Shown in pieces: positions 34,925 through 45,724 of a stretch of 64,000 bases of DNA (the first letter of the stretch is position 1; each line of letters starts with the position of its first letter). Below the pieces are notes generated by a model, which saw nothing but the letters and a program-made list of their open reading frames with translations, ran no database searches and was not told where the DNA came from. The stretch comes from Anodontia alba. Taxonomy: Eukaryota; Mollusca; Bivalvia; Lucinida; Lucinidae. The DNA is taken from contig OZ024827.1 in assembly GCA_964016985.1 (NCBI GenBank), positions 61,341,181-61,405,180 on the forward strand, given 5' to 3'. Position numbers and translations under genes: made by a program.

Positions 34925-36100
34925 AAAAGAGCTATTGCATATCTGCAAATATCATGCAACTTCTTCCAGTGTTGCCACTACAAGTAGGACACAAATTTGG
35001 CTATACCGTTAAAAGGTCAACGGTCATTCTAGTATCACCATTTGAACAAACTTAGTAGACTTTGAGTCCCAAATGCTGTATACCAAGATCCAGACTCAAA
35101 GCTTTCTTAGTTCTGGAACAGAAGTGGTTTACCATATATTGACATGGCAGTCATCTTATTCAATGGCGCGGTACCGTTTGAACAAACTGTCAACATCCTT
35201 TCGTCAGAAGGCCCAATGTGAAATCTAATGAAAATTGTTCAAGAAAAATACCTATGAAAATATCACAATTTTATACATTACATGTATGTAGCCCAGGGGC
35301 AAGGACATATAACCCCTAAACGTTTGACGGTATCTAAACAGTTTTATTTCTTTAATCATACATAGTATTTTTCAGCCATGTCTTTAATGCAGATTGAGAA
35401 AACGATTTTTCAACGTTTTCCCCGTACAAATGCACGAGCGCGCAAATTTGACCTTGCCGTAAAAGAGTCAAAGGTCAACCTACGACCATCATATGAGCAA
35501 AATTGGTTGACCTTGAGTCCCCCAAGCTATATACCAAGATTCAGTCTCAAAGCTTTCTTGGTACTGGAGAAGAAGATTTTAAAGTGTTTTTACCATATAC
35601 GGTCATGGCAGCCATCTTGTTCAATGGCACGGAGTCATTCGAACAAATTCCATTCCCCATGTGAAATCTGGTGGAAATTGCTCCAGCAGTTTCAGAGAAG
35701 ACATTTAAAAAATTACACAATCTTATAAATATATATAGCCCCGAGGCAAGGGCAGATAACTCCCAGGGGACAACATGTTGACTGTAACTAACGTTTTACT
35801 ACTTTAATTACACATTGTAAGTTTCAGCCATTAATATTTAATACATTTTGAGAAAATGACTTTTCAGCATTTTCCCCATATACATGTATAGGAACGCAAT
35901 TCAAAGAGGTCAAAGGTCAACCTACGGTCAACATTTGAACAAATTTGGTAGAGTAACCAATGTTATATAACCAAGGTTCAGTCTGAAAGCTTTCTTGGTT
36001 ATGGAGAAGGTTATTTTTAAGTGTTTACCATATATCGGCATGGTGGCTATCTCGTTCAGTGGCGCGGAAACATTCGAACAAATTGTCAACATACTTTTAG
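34925..36100 (-). mobile_element. ~470-bp tandem-core element, inverted copy
   Basis: Begins with AGAGCTATTGCATATCTGCA, the complement of the end at 9,865, and holds between two and three units with TACCATATA...GGCAGCCATCTTGTTCAATGG, CAAAGCTTTCTTGG and AAAGGTCAACCTACG. The frame at 35,378-35,728 is a reading of one unit, not a gene. Both copies share the same boundary, which argues for an element with a defined end. Confidence 0.8.
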
Positions 36101-37113
36101 TCGGGTTTCTCAATTCCTGTAGCTTGCGAAAAAAAACGTAACCCTAGCATCGAAAGATATACGGCTGAAGTTTTGAATATATAAAGCTTGGATATTGGTT
36201 CATACAAAACCGCTGTATAGCAATACAAAAACTAATTACATTTTGGAGAAACGCATGCATTTTGTATGATACTGGTTTAGAGTTTTGCCAAGCACTTGTA
36301 AGTTCTTTAAGCATATACATGTAGTACACGGGTATATACAGGTAAAATACACCCAAATACACCGAGCTCGCGACAAATTAATCTGTACAGTTGCTGACTG
36401 AATATAAAGTACCACTGGTTGTTTAAAAATCTTGTCGCGTTTTTTTTAAACGGCGTGTATGTTATGGAATTTTTATGACCATTTTAGTTTGCGGAAATAC
36501 GTCAGTTATTATGTTTGGTCTTCAAACATTCTTACCAAGTATAGTTCGTCAATAAAGGTTTTGAAATTATGGACATGAAGAAATGCGTGGCCATTCCCCT
36601 CAACATACTTGCTTAAGACTGACATAAGTACAATACATAGTTCTATACGAATACTTTTTATTCAGAAACCGGAAGCTAGAACGCCCAAACAATGCCAGGT
36701 AAAATTTAAAATGTGTCTTTCAAAATGATGTGATAAAACTTGCAATTTAACGTTTTCTTTCAGGTTTATTGTAGCAGCCATATTGGACGAAAAAACTAAC
36801 TTTTTGGGTGTTAAGTTTTGGTGTTAATCCATTTCTGAATACCTTCTAATAAAGGCTCTAGAAAACGACAGAAGGTTTATTTGGAAAGCAGTGTGTATGC
36901 AATTTTAAAACATCGGTGTCAGACAGGAAAACGAGGTACTCTCCCTTAAATGCGTAAAAGAATCGGGGTGTCACTTAAGACGTCATATTTGCATATGTAC
37001 ATACAAAAAAATAAACATTCTGCTTTCTGTTTTGAGCATTTCTTTTTTCTTTTTTATGCTTTTAACCTGAATGCATAAGGTTTTGTATACTTAGAACTTG
37101 TTAAAAAAAAAGG
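36101..37113. other. Unassigned, no gene seen
   Basis: No frames with motifs; no shared repeats recognised. Confidence 0.45.
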
Positions 37114-37407
37114 TAAGAGAAAAGTCCAGGGAGTGCCACAATCACAAACCGCAGCCCTTCCCAGACCCCAAGAGGAAGAGGAAACCGACAAATCCAAACA
37201 AGCACAAACCGAACAAACGTACGAAAAGCACTAAGATTAGCTCTCTCTTCCCCAAGCGAGGTAATCGCAATACTAAAAGGATTAAAAACACAAGAACAAA
37301 ATGACACATGGAAAGACATACAACAAATCGCCTCGTAGAATAAACCACAAAGCAACAAAGAGTAAGACTAACACCGGGACCACCGCCTTAGAACGGTCAG
37401 TAGAGTA
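37114..37407 (-). mobile_element. PLE-C 3' tail block, copy at 37 kb
   Basis: Nearly the same 294 bp recurs at 40,291-40,582 (both contain GGGAGTGCCACAATCACAAA, AAGCACTAAGATTAGCTCTC and CTTAGAACGGTCAGTAGA). It lies about 280 bp beyond the end of the PLE-C coding relic in PLE sense, so it is best read as that element's 3' UTR. Frames here (Lys/Asn-rich on plus, Phe/Leu-rich on minus) are non-coding by-products. Confidence 0.75.
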
Positions 37408-37690
37408 AACCACCGGGGGGTTTAAAGCACTTTTACAGCTAGCTAACTTCAACCTAGGTCCCAATGCTACTCTTAATACAGAAACACATAAAAATTCGGC
37501 TTGCATAAAGGCTCCCAACTCAGTCAATGCATCAAAGCGAAAACACAAAAATCAAATTAATCACTATAATAAATAAAGACGAGTACTCATGGCTAATTCT
37601 ACTGTATGCCAGAGTAAATGAAAACCAATAGTTGAACCACGGCGGGCCAAACCAGACATATTGTCAAGCCCCAATCCACTGGTTAAAGTT

Positions 37691-39175
37691 TTACGAAGAG
37701 GCCGTCATTGGGTCTGAGGCCCGAACCGCCGTCGTGCAATTAAAGAGTGAAGCATAGCCATCAACAATGATTGGGTTGACAACTAGGCATGCAGTCTGCC
37801 GCATAATATCCAGGCTATAGCCAATTCTTTTATAACGGTTAATAAGTTTTCTGAATTGCTCGGAAAAGTTAGATTTACCTACAATTTTTTTTAATCTGTA
37901 CACTAAGTCACCGTAAAATTCTGGTTCCGATATACCTTGTTGCAGAAGTGTTTTCAGACTGACGCTATATTTTTCTAACAAGGCACTGTGTCTGCGATAA
38001 AATTTCGAAAACGCCTTACGAAGTTTAAAATAACGATAGCCCTGCCTAAGAAGTTTGGCCGTAAGGGCTTTATTACGGTAGTTAAAGTCATTAAGATTTG
38101 AAGAAGCTCTGGCGAATCTAATAAGTTGAGATATGTATACCCCATATGAGGTACGCCGGAGGACATCGCCATCCAGAAAAGGGAACTTGACTATATCAAA
38201 ATCAAAATTGTCTCGTTTATCATAAATTTTGGTGGAAACCGTACCATTAGAAATACATAGATTCAAATCCAAAAAAGGTGCCTCGGTATCGGTAGAATTT
38301 GCTCTATTTAATTGGAGTTCCGTAGGGTATATCCGGTCCACCATTTGGTCAAAGTAAATATTGTCAATATTTAATAAATCATCAAGGTATCTTGAAGTTG
38401 AATTGAAAGCCTCAATAATGTCAGCCTGATTTTCACGTGAGAGAGACTTCATGAAATCTCTCTCATAACAATAAGAAACAAATCTACAACAAGAGGAGCA
38501 CAATTAGTTCCCATCGGAATACCAATAGTTTGCCTAAAAGTTTAGTTCCAAATCTAATAAAAATATTATCCAAAAGATAAACAAGGGCATCACAGACGTT
38601 TTGACACGACCATAAATTGTGATTATTATATACATCAGAAGTGTAAAAAGCACATTCTTCGTTGCAGGCCAAATATTGGGTATTCTCCCGAATAAACGTT
38701 CGGGTAATTAAGTCAATAAGTTTATCTTTTATAAGATGATAAGGTAACGTAGTATACAGTGTAAAAAAATCATATGTAGACAATTTGGAAGCCTGAAAGT
38801 TTTTAGATTTAAATTTATTGAGAACATCATTAGAATTTTTAATTGACCAAAAATAGTTAATTCCGTCCCTTTCGTAAACTGTATCATAGTATCTAATCCA
38901 ATGTTTTTAACAGCAGTAAGGCATGAAGTTAGCAGTTTGGACAAATTAGTAGTCGTACATGAACTAGAATTAGCAATGAAATGTGCTTTATAAGGTCGTT
39001 TATGAAGTTTCGGTAACCAATATAACGTAGGAAGTCTGTCTTGCTTTTCTTTAATACTCACTGCAAACTTAGCAGTAATATCGATAGAATGGGTATTAAC
39101 AATAGATCTCTCGTCAGTAGAAATCCGTTCATATGTTTTAGTATCAGCTGGGCCTCTATAGAAACGTGCAAGTTT
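37691..39175 (-). pseudogene. Penelope-like reverse transcriptase, frameshifted (PLE-C)
   Basis: Minus strand, N to C: YERISTDERSI, DRLPTLYWLPKLHKRPYK, SCTTTNLSKLLTSCLTAVKN, a frame change near 38,910, DFFTLYTTLPYHLIKDKL (motif A position), GIPMGTNCAPL readable in a third frame near 38,500-38,540, frame change, YCYERDFMKSL, SRYLDDLLNIDN (YLDD catalytic motif at 38,378-38,389), FLDLNL, YDKRDNFDFDIVKFPFLDGD, YGVYISQLIRFARASS. The last 270 codons (38,503-37,691) are uninterrupted. The order matches the reverse transcriptase of Penelope-like elements, which copies RNA into nuclear DNA ends. Compared with the relic at 9.9-10.8 kb, about 30 codons after the VPAD/GPAD position are deleted. I see no GIY-YIG domain after the stop at 37,691, so this group may lack the endonuclease. 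At least three frame changes make it a pseudogene, but a fairly recent one. Confidence 0.8.
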
Positions 39176-39344
39176 CCGCAAAATGCAATGAATGCAAATC
39201 TGCTATACAGTTGTTTTATATACAGACATATCCAGGCTTTCTTCCTATAGTAAAATAAATCGTATATCTTTCCGATGCTATGGCTAGAAAGAATTGAGTA
39301 CTAGAGTACTAGAGTCTGTATTAGTTTGACAGAAAGCCCCAAAT

Positions 39345-39440
39345 GAAATCTGGTGAAAACTGCTCAAGCAATTTCAGAGTAGAAATTTAAACATTACACA
39401 AGTTTATACCTGTATATAGCCCCAGAGGACAAAAGTTTGA
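39345..39440 (-). mobile_element. Fragment of the ~470-bp core element
   Basis: AATGAAATCTGGTGAAAACT, CTCAAGCAATTTCAGAG and ATATAGCCCCAGAGGACAAA match the inverted array at 34,925-36,100; less than a quarter of a unit. Confidence 0.7.
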
Positions 39441-39562
39441 TTGTAACTATATACGTTGCTAGATTCTGGACAGAATATAAGATTCTAGCTTATTTGTCTG
39501 AAATTATAGTATCGAAGATATCCGGGAATAGCTACAATCACAGATCCTAGGCTACAAATCAT

Positions 39563-39801
39563 GGGTTGAGCGCAAGACTTTAGTAAGTCAGATGGTTGTT
39601 TTTCCCCAAACTTAATCTCTTCACCATGACTGCGTCATGAAGATTACAACCTTTCTTTCTGTAAACAATGAAAATTTAGGTGCCATTTCTCGTATGAGCA
39701 ATGGCACCTAAATTTGCATTGTTTACAAAGGGGTCAAAGTTGCCCCTAAACAAGGGTTTCAAAAATATGTTTGAGTTATACTACAGTCTTGCGCTCAACC
39801 C
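39563..39801. mobile_element. 239-bp inverted-repeat MITE, GGGTTGAGCGCAAGACT termini
   Basis: GGGTTGAGCGCAAGACTTTA at the left end mirrors ACAGTCTTGCGCTCAACCC at the right. A separate inner hairpin pairs TGTAAACAATGAAAATTTAG and GTGCCATT with AATGGCACCTAAATTTGCAT and TGTTTACA. No target-site duplication could be recognised. Non-coding. Confidence 0.85.
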
Positions 39802-39975
39802 TCGAAATGACACAAAGAGAAAGAAAAACAAACGATGACAGACAGAACCGAAGCCACAGAAAAGCAAAGCAACTAGATCCCTCTTCCTCAACAAGATAAT
39901 CACAATGCTAGACAGGATGAGCAAAACACAACAAGAAGACAACGACGAAAACAAAACATGAGAAAACCCCGCAGC
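39802..39975 (-). mobile_element. PLE-C tail block, degenerate copy
   Basis: ACCGAAGCCACAGAAAAGCA, CCCTCTTCCTCAACAAGATA and ATCACAATGCTAGACAGGAT match the tail copies at 28,800-29,000 and 40,291-40,582 in the same orientation. Confidence 0.55.
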
Positions 39976-40290
39976 GAAAGTTCATTTTCCATCGTTCCGA
40001 CCTAAATACGTTGTAAGTTTTTCCCTGTTAGTCTTAGTCCAGACAGCTCATTGCCGTTTCGCGTCTCTTTAATCAGATTTAGCATCATTACCTTTGATCT
40101 CATTACTTTTCTTGTAATAGGTTCAGTGGGCGCCCCAGCTGACGTAATAATTGTTCTTGTTCGCGCGATTCAAATCAGCCAATATACACTTCATCGACTG
40201 TTGTGTCTCTAAGCGCTGCATAAAAATGCCGGTATAGCATGTTTGCTTGTCTTTATAATCATTGTTTTGCGATCGTTTAAAAACAAAGAT

Positions 40291-40582
40291 AAGAGAAAAG
40301 CCCAGGGAGTGCCACAATCACAAACCGCAGCCCTTCCCAGATACCCAGAGGAATAGAAAACAGACAAAACCAAACAAGCGCAAATCGAACAAACGTACGA
40401 AAAGCACTAAGATTAGCTCTCTCTTCCCCAAGCGAGGTAATTGCAATGCTAAAAGGACTGAAAAACACAAGAACAAAATAACACAGGGTAAGACATAAAA
40501 CAAATCGCCTCGTAGAATAAACCACAAAAAACAAAGAGTAAGACCAGCACCGGGACCGCTGCCTTAGAACGGTCAGTAGAAT
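40291..40582 (-). mobile_element. PLE-C 3' tail block, second close copy
   Basis: 292 bp, closely matching 37,114-37,407, with only scattered substitutions. Here it is followed directly by the ~250-bp tail repeats and is not linked to any coding sequence, so this is a tail-only insertion. Confidence 0.8.
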
Positions 40583-40599
40583 AACAAACGTCTAAAAGA

Positions 40600-41660
40600 T
40601 TGCCCTTGGAACCAAATCACACACTGCGGATTAGAAAATGGGAGTCACGATTTTATTGAGTCTCTTCATAAGCAGTAATATAGTTTGCAACACTGCTTAC
40701 GCCCTCTAGCGTATACATGAGCAGAACTCCATTTTCAAATATACCATAATGGGCCCAATGATCCCAAAGGAAATGAAATAATCTGCACTATGGTGATGTA
40801 CGGGGAGACGTTCTACCGCCGCCACACGCCACTAACACCAGCTGCCTTTGGAACCAAATCACACACTGCGGATTAGAAAATGGGAGTCTCGGTTTTATTG
40901 AGTCTCTTCATAAGCAGTAATATAGTTTGCAACACTGTTTACGCGCTCTAGCGTATACATGAGCAGAACTCCATTTCCAAATATTACATAAAGTGCCCAA
41001 TTATTCCAAAGGAAATGAAATAATCTGCACTATGGTACCGCCGCCACACGGCACTAACACCAGCTGCAGTGTAGTAAAATTAACGTCAAAAAGATTGCCT
41101 TTGGAACCAAATCACACACTGCGGATTAGAAAATGGGAGTCTCGGTTTTATTGAGTCTCTTCATAAGCAGTAATATAGTTTGCAACACTGCTTACGCCCT
41201 CTGGCGTATACATGAGCAGAACTTCATTTTCAAATATACCATAATGGGCTCAATGATCCCAAAGGAAATGAAATATAACCTGCACTATGGTGATGTACGG
41301 GGGACGTTCTACCGCCGCCACACGGCACTAACACCAGCTGCAGTGTAGTAAAATAAACGTCAAAAAATTGCCTTTGGAACCAAATCACACACTGTGGATT
41401 AGAACATGGGAGTCTCGGTTTTATTGAGTCTCTTCATAAGCAGTAATATAGTTTGCAACACTGCTTACTCCCTCTAGCGTATACATGAGCAGAACTCTAT
41501 TTTCAAATATACCATAATGGGCCCAATGATCCCAAAGGAAATGAAATATAACCTGCACTATGGAGGTGTACGGGAAGACGTGCTACCGCCGCCACACGGC
41601 ACTAACACCAGCTGCAATGTAGAAAAATAAACGTCAAAAAGATTGCCTTTGGGTCCGATG
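40600..41660 (-). repeat. Four ~250-bp tandem tail units of PLE-C
   Basis: TGCCYTTGGAACCAAATCAC starts units at 40,601, 40,843, 41,096 and 41,369, and a fifth stops short at 41,644 (spacings 242, 253, 273, 275). Each unit holds GAGTCTCGGTTTTATTGAGT, GCAGTAATATAGTTTGCAAC, CCATAATGGGCCCAATGATC and GCCGCCACACGGCACTAACA. Units differ mainly by a ~20-bp block (GTGTAGTAAAATAAACGTCA) present or absent at the junction. High similarity between units suggests recent amplification. Confidence 0.9.
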
Positions 41661-41889
41661 CTTTTCTTAATACAACAGTAAAACAGAAAGCAAAATGGAC
41701 AGCTGTTGAAGATGACGAAAATGCTAGCAATACAACACAACTAGTAAAACAGAAAGCAAAGTGGGCAGCTGTTGAAGACGGCGACCACAATGCTAGCAGA
41801 TAAAAACAGCAGATAAAATTTCTCAGTGGAACATTCGGGTGGACATGTCTTTAAATCTTTGCGTCTCTAAATATAAAATTAATTAATAG

Positions 41890-42060
41890 TGAAGATACCA
41901 AGGAAATGCCACAATCACGAAGCGAAACCTTCCCGAGGCACCAAAAGTAGGAAAGATGCGGAACAAATAACTGAACAACCGCCACACATGAAACCTTCGT
42001 CGTACAAACAAAGAAAAAATGCAACAAAAGGATCAACCTGAAATGGTCAGTATAGGGCGG
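41890..42060 (-). mobile_element. PLE-C tail block, degenerate copy
   Basis: CCAAGGAAATGCCACAATCA, AACCTTCCCGAGGCACC and TGAAATGGTCAGTATAG follow the order of the tail block. The region between (41,660-41,890) has a 60-bp imperfect duplication around ACTAGTAAAACAGAAAGCAA. Confidence 0.55.
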
Positions 42061-42379
42061 GGAAACAAACCAGTTTTATTCGACCGAAACCTCACTGTAA
42101 ACACAAAATATGCTTATGCTAATTGTTTGACTTTTATACATTTTTCGCGACATTTTCTGCTCGACAAATAGTCATTAGTTCTAAACATTATTCTATATGA
42201 TAACTGACAAAGTATTTTCCTAGCTTGCAGCCGCATTCGTTCATTGGTCGGAAACGGAGTGCAAGACCGATAGACACAGCCACCTCTAGTTAAGTTTGCC
42301 TTTTCAAATCATTTACACATACATTGTAGCATTAAAGGGCCTTGACACACTTAATGTAGTTCCTACATTTTTAAAAGGA

Positions 42380-42486
42380 CCCAGTGAGCATTCTTTATAA
42401 ATCTATAGCTGACCGTTATCGGCCCGTCAGGGTAGCTGACGGGCCGATAACGGCCCGCTATAGATTTTTAAAGAATGCTAGCTGGG
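42380..42486. repeat. 107-bp near-perfect hairpin
   Basis: CCCAGTGAGCATTCTTTATA on the left and AAAGAATGCTAGCTGGG on the right enclose AATCTATAG/CTATAGATT and CCGTTATCGGCCCGTCAG/CTGACGGGCCGATAACGG around a five-base loop. The GC-rich inner stem is perfect over 18 bp. No similar hairpin was found elsewhere in the window. Confidence 0.9.
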
Positions 42487-42514
42487 GAGGCGTTTTCCTT
42501 CAGTGCATGCTATG

Positions 42515-42590
42515 TCTCTTCTGAAAAGTGGTCTATTGGAGCAACCTCTTCCCTTTTAGAGTACTCTTCTTCAAACAAGAAGCAAACGCT
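42515..42590. mobile_element. AAAAGGAAA fold-back, copy 4
   Basis: CTCTTCTGAAAAGTGGTCTA faces CTTTTAGAGTACTCTTCTTC around GGAGCAACCTCTTCC. Confidence 0.6.
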
Positions 42591-42599
42591 TCAGAATAA

Positions 42600-43602
42600 G
42601 TAACTTCACCTGAAAGTGTGTTCGAATTGCGGTAATGTGATGAAAAACATTATAGCGTACGTTTTCGCGCACTGACTAGTCGTAGCTGTATTTCTTGTTG
42701 ATAGACAAGGAGCAAAGGCTCCGTTAGATGGATTCCGATTGGAAGACTGATCTGAATAGTTTCCCTGGCGCACTTATCTTGAACGTTGTCTCACTCCGCG
42801 GCTTTTAAGGCTGACAACAACATGAGTCGAGGGACATCGGGTATTAGCTAAGTGGCTAAATAGCGTGTTAACAGAATCCTTTACATTATTAACTGGAGTT
42901 GAATATTCCAGCTCTTAATAAAATTGTTCTCCATCTTATTGAATTATGTTTGCTTTCAATTAGTTTAGAAACAAATTTCACATTAAACAACGGAATTAAG
43001 TTCCTTCTATTTCGAGCTTTCTGATCACATATTGTATTGTAAAAACAAAATAAAGAAGGTGTTTCTTTTGATAATACTTTGGCATCAAAATAACCCAAAG
43101 CAATAAACGAATTTTTTTTTTTTTTTTTTTTTTTTCGAACCAACCCCTATTTCATTTTTTTAATTATTGATAGTACCGTTGTCTTTCTTTAATATTAAAT
43201 GGTTCTGTTCTTTTGGTGTTTCTTTTGTTTTGTTTTGCATTATAAGCGTTTCCAATAAACTGGTGATGCATTTTTTACACTTTTGAAACAAACAGCGTCA
43301 AGATAATATGTCTCAAGTAGCATGCGGAATTTCTTCAGATTATAGGGTTTGCATGCGTAATACACTTATTTGGCGGGGAAAATATGAACAATTTTCGATC
43401 TGCTGAACTTAAATTTAACAATAAGCTGCAATAACAATCTGCAGTAGCGCAGATAATGGTTTGAGAGAGAAATTCAATAATGAAACTTGTCTTCTTCTTC
43501 TTTTTTCTTTTATGTCAAGTGTTTGCTATTAGTTATGCGTATGCTGGTAATAATTAGTACACGAGATATTATTCAACAACAACAACAACAAAAATCACAA
43601 CT

Positions 43603-43661
<59 letters not shown>

Positions 43662-44470
43662 CATATGTAAGCAAGGGATCGTGGCTTATCGCGTAGGAAA
43701 CATATTGCTGTTTCTACAGTAACCTTCAAGTAGAGGTGCAAGTAAAGCATGACATGACCTTGATCATCATGTTTCGAGCTCTTTGGAACAGACCTGCATG
43801 TAAAATTACTTAGGATCACCAGCAAACTTTCAAAAGGACAGCTTGATCTCTGCTTGCCTTTCAACTGTCTTCGAAAATGTGAATCATCAGTCAGACAAAC
43901 AGGCGTTCAAAGTTTGGAAAACTAAAAGACCTATGGTGTCTTATTATCTGCTGTATCGAGAGAAAATGATCTTAAGGGCATGCTAGGACAGCGACCACCC
44001 ATCCGCTGATCAGAGCCTTCGTTACAATATACCGCTTAAAGCAGATGTGACAGATGACCTGTAGCATGTACCTTGGCTGCAAGCTAAGAAAACATGCCAG
44101 TTATTATTTCTATATGTAATGTAATGTAAAATAAGATGTTTGAACACCGAATGTAATTTTGTGGAGCTGAAATTTTGATGATAAACATTTAAAATGAATT
44201 TAAATGAGACACGTACATTTCATGTGAGCATTGAGACGAAGCTGTACCAGAAATAACGACCAATCAAATGTGTATAAGCAGACTCTATGAGTTTACTTGA
44301 AAACAAAGACAGGTTTTACTTCATATTTAGCAAAGTAGAAATGTGCAGACATGAAGAATGATTGACATTTATAACGTAGATTAGATTATCTGTTGTTTCG
44401 AAAATGCTACTGAGAAGATTGTCATTATATACCCATGTATGTTTTTGACAAATACAATATACTAGTATTG
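42600..44470. other. Unassigned with simple repeats
   Basis: Contains a T24 run (43,112-43,135), a CAA tract (43,574-43,590) and a (CT)n tract of about 27 copies (43,604-43,658). Frames through the CT tract (Leu-Ser and Arg-Glu repeats) are artefacts. No gene recognised. Confidence 0.6.
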
Positions 44471-44751
44471 CATTACGAAAACACGCCTATTCAAATATTC
44501 TGAAAATTTTACCACCAAAAAATGAAAATTTTCAGATAAAAAAAATCTGATATTTTTCATATTTCTGCTCAAAACATAGATTGTGGGTACTTGTTAGAAC
44601 CGCCTCGGTGAGGCAGTTCTAACGAGTACCCACAATCTATGTTTTTGAGCAGAAATAAGTGAACTAATGTATACCCCTGTAAACCCCAGTTTTACTGTAT
44701 AAAACTGGGGTTGAAGGGGGTCAAAATTATATGGGCGTGTTTTCGTGATGT
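44471..44751 (+). mobile_element. Family-A palindromic MITE, copy 6 (intact)
   Basis: 281 bp from CATTACGAAAACACGCCTAT to GGGCGTGTTTTCGTGATG. The centre reads GAACCGCCTCGGTGAGGCAG, with two changes from the palindrome. Flanked by TG on both sides, a possible two-base duplication not confirmed by other copies. Confidence 0.93.
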
Positions 44752-45724
44752 GTTTTATATAGCACGTAGCGGCATAACATCGGAAGTGGGGTTAGATGGC
44801 CCGTTTGAATTACGCGAGGGCGAGAAAATCGTTTGGCAAAAGCTACGTCACAGTTCCTGAAAGAGAAACTATCTTGAGACAAAGGCAACCGATACGTAAT
44901 GTAAATGAAATGTAGCAGAACATCGTAGAGCTAGCTGACTTACGGTTTGAGAAATTTTAGGAACGACTGATGACTACAAAATGTGCTGAAAGACTGCGCA
45001 GGATGAGTCATCGATAAGCTCACATGACATAAAATAGGGTCGTATTTTCTCACATTGTGTTTCTTATTTAGCCAGTTGTAGTCGGGAGACCCCTAAATGA
45101 GTAATTGGCAAACAGTGCAGACCCAGATCAGAGCAGAACGCGGAGTCTGATCAGGGTCTTCAATGTTTGCAAATAGATTAGCCATTATATTTCTTTAGGA
45201 ATATCTAAAAAGCCTGATCAACCTAAAATTGAAATTGGACTCTTCCAATATATAGTATAGGTGAGGTCATTCAGTCTACCATAGGTTAGAGTATTATCCA
45301 TAGTTCCAGATAAGGCACGTTTTCAACAAACTAGTATTGGTAGTTTACTTTTTGTTTCTCGTAGAAAACATGAGCTGTGGGTATTCATTAGCAGCGCCTA
45401 TCCGCAAATATTTATTGAGATACTCCTCTGTGGTCATTCGGGTACTACAATTCACAAACTCCCTTAGCTCGTCGAAACTCTCTGACGCAACATTTGAATT
45501 GCTGATTTACTAGACGTGGTTTTCGATTTATGACTTTTTGATTGCGATTAATGCGTTTCGCATATGTGTTCACTTTGTACTTAGAAGTTCGGTTTCTTAA
45601 ATATAACTTTGACATCTCGGAGTCAATAAAATGGCTTCAAATTGTATATGTGGCAAAACAGAAAACAGAATCCATGTTCAGACATCTTTACATAATACTC
45701 TAGTTTGTAGGTAAATACAATAAA
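44752..45724. other. Unassigned with one hairpin repeat
   Basis: A hairpin of the AGTGTAGACCC type lies at 45,113-45,176 (GCAAACAGTGCAGACCCAGA facing TCAGGGTCTTCAATGTTTGC). Nothing else recognised. Confidence 0.5.

Noticed and set aside
35378..35728. 116-codon plus-strand frame
   Set aside because: It lies inside one unit of the ~470-bp core element; other units do not keep the frame.
37098..37548. Lys-rich plus and Phe/Leu-rich minus frames at 37.1-37.5 kb and again at 40.3-40.5 kb
   Set aside because: Both are in the duplicated PLE-C tail block, where frames on both strands are conserved together simply because the DNA is recent.
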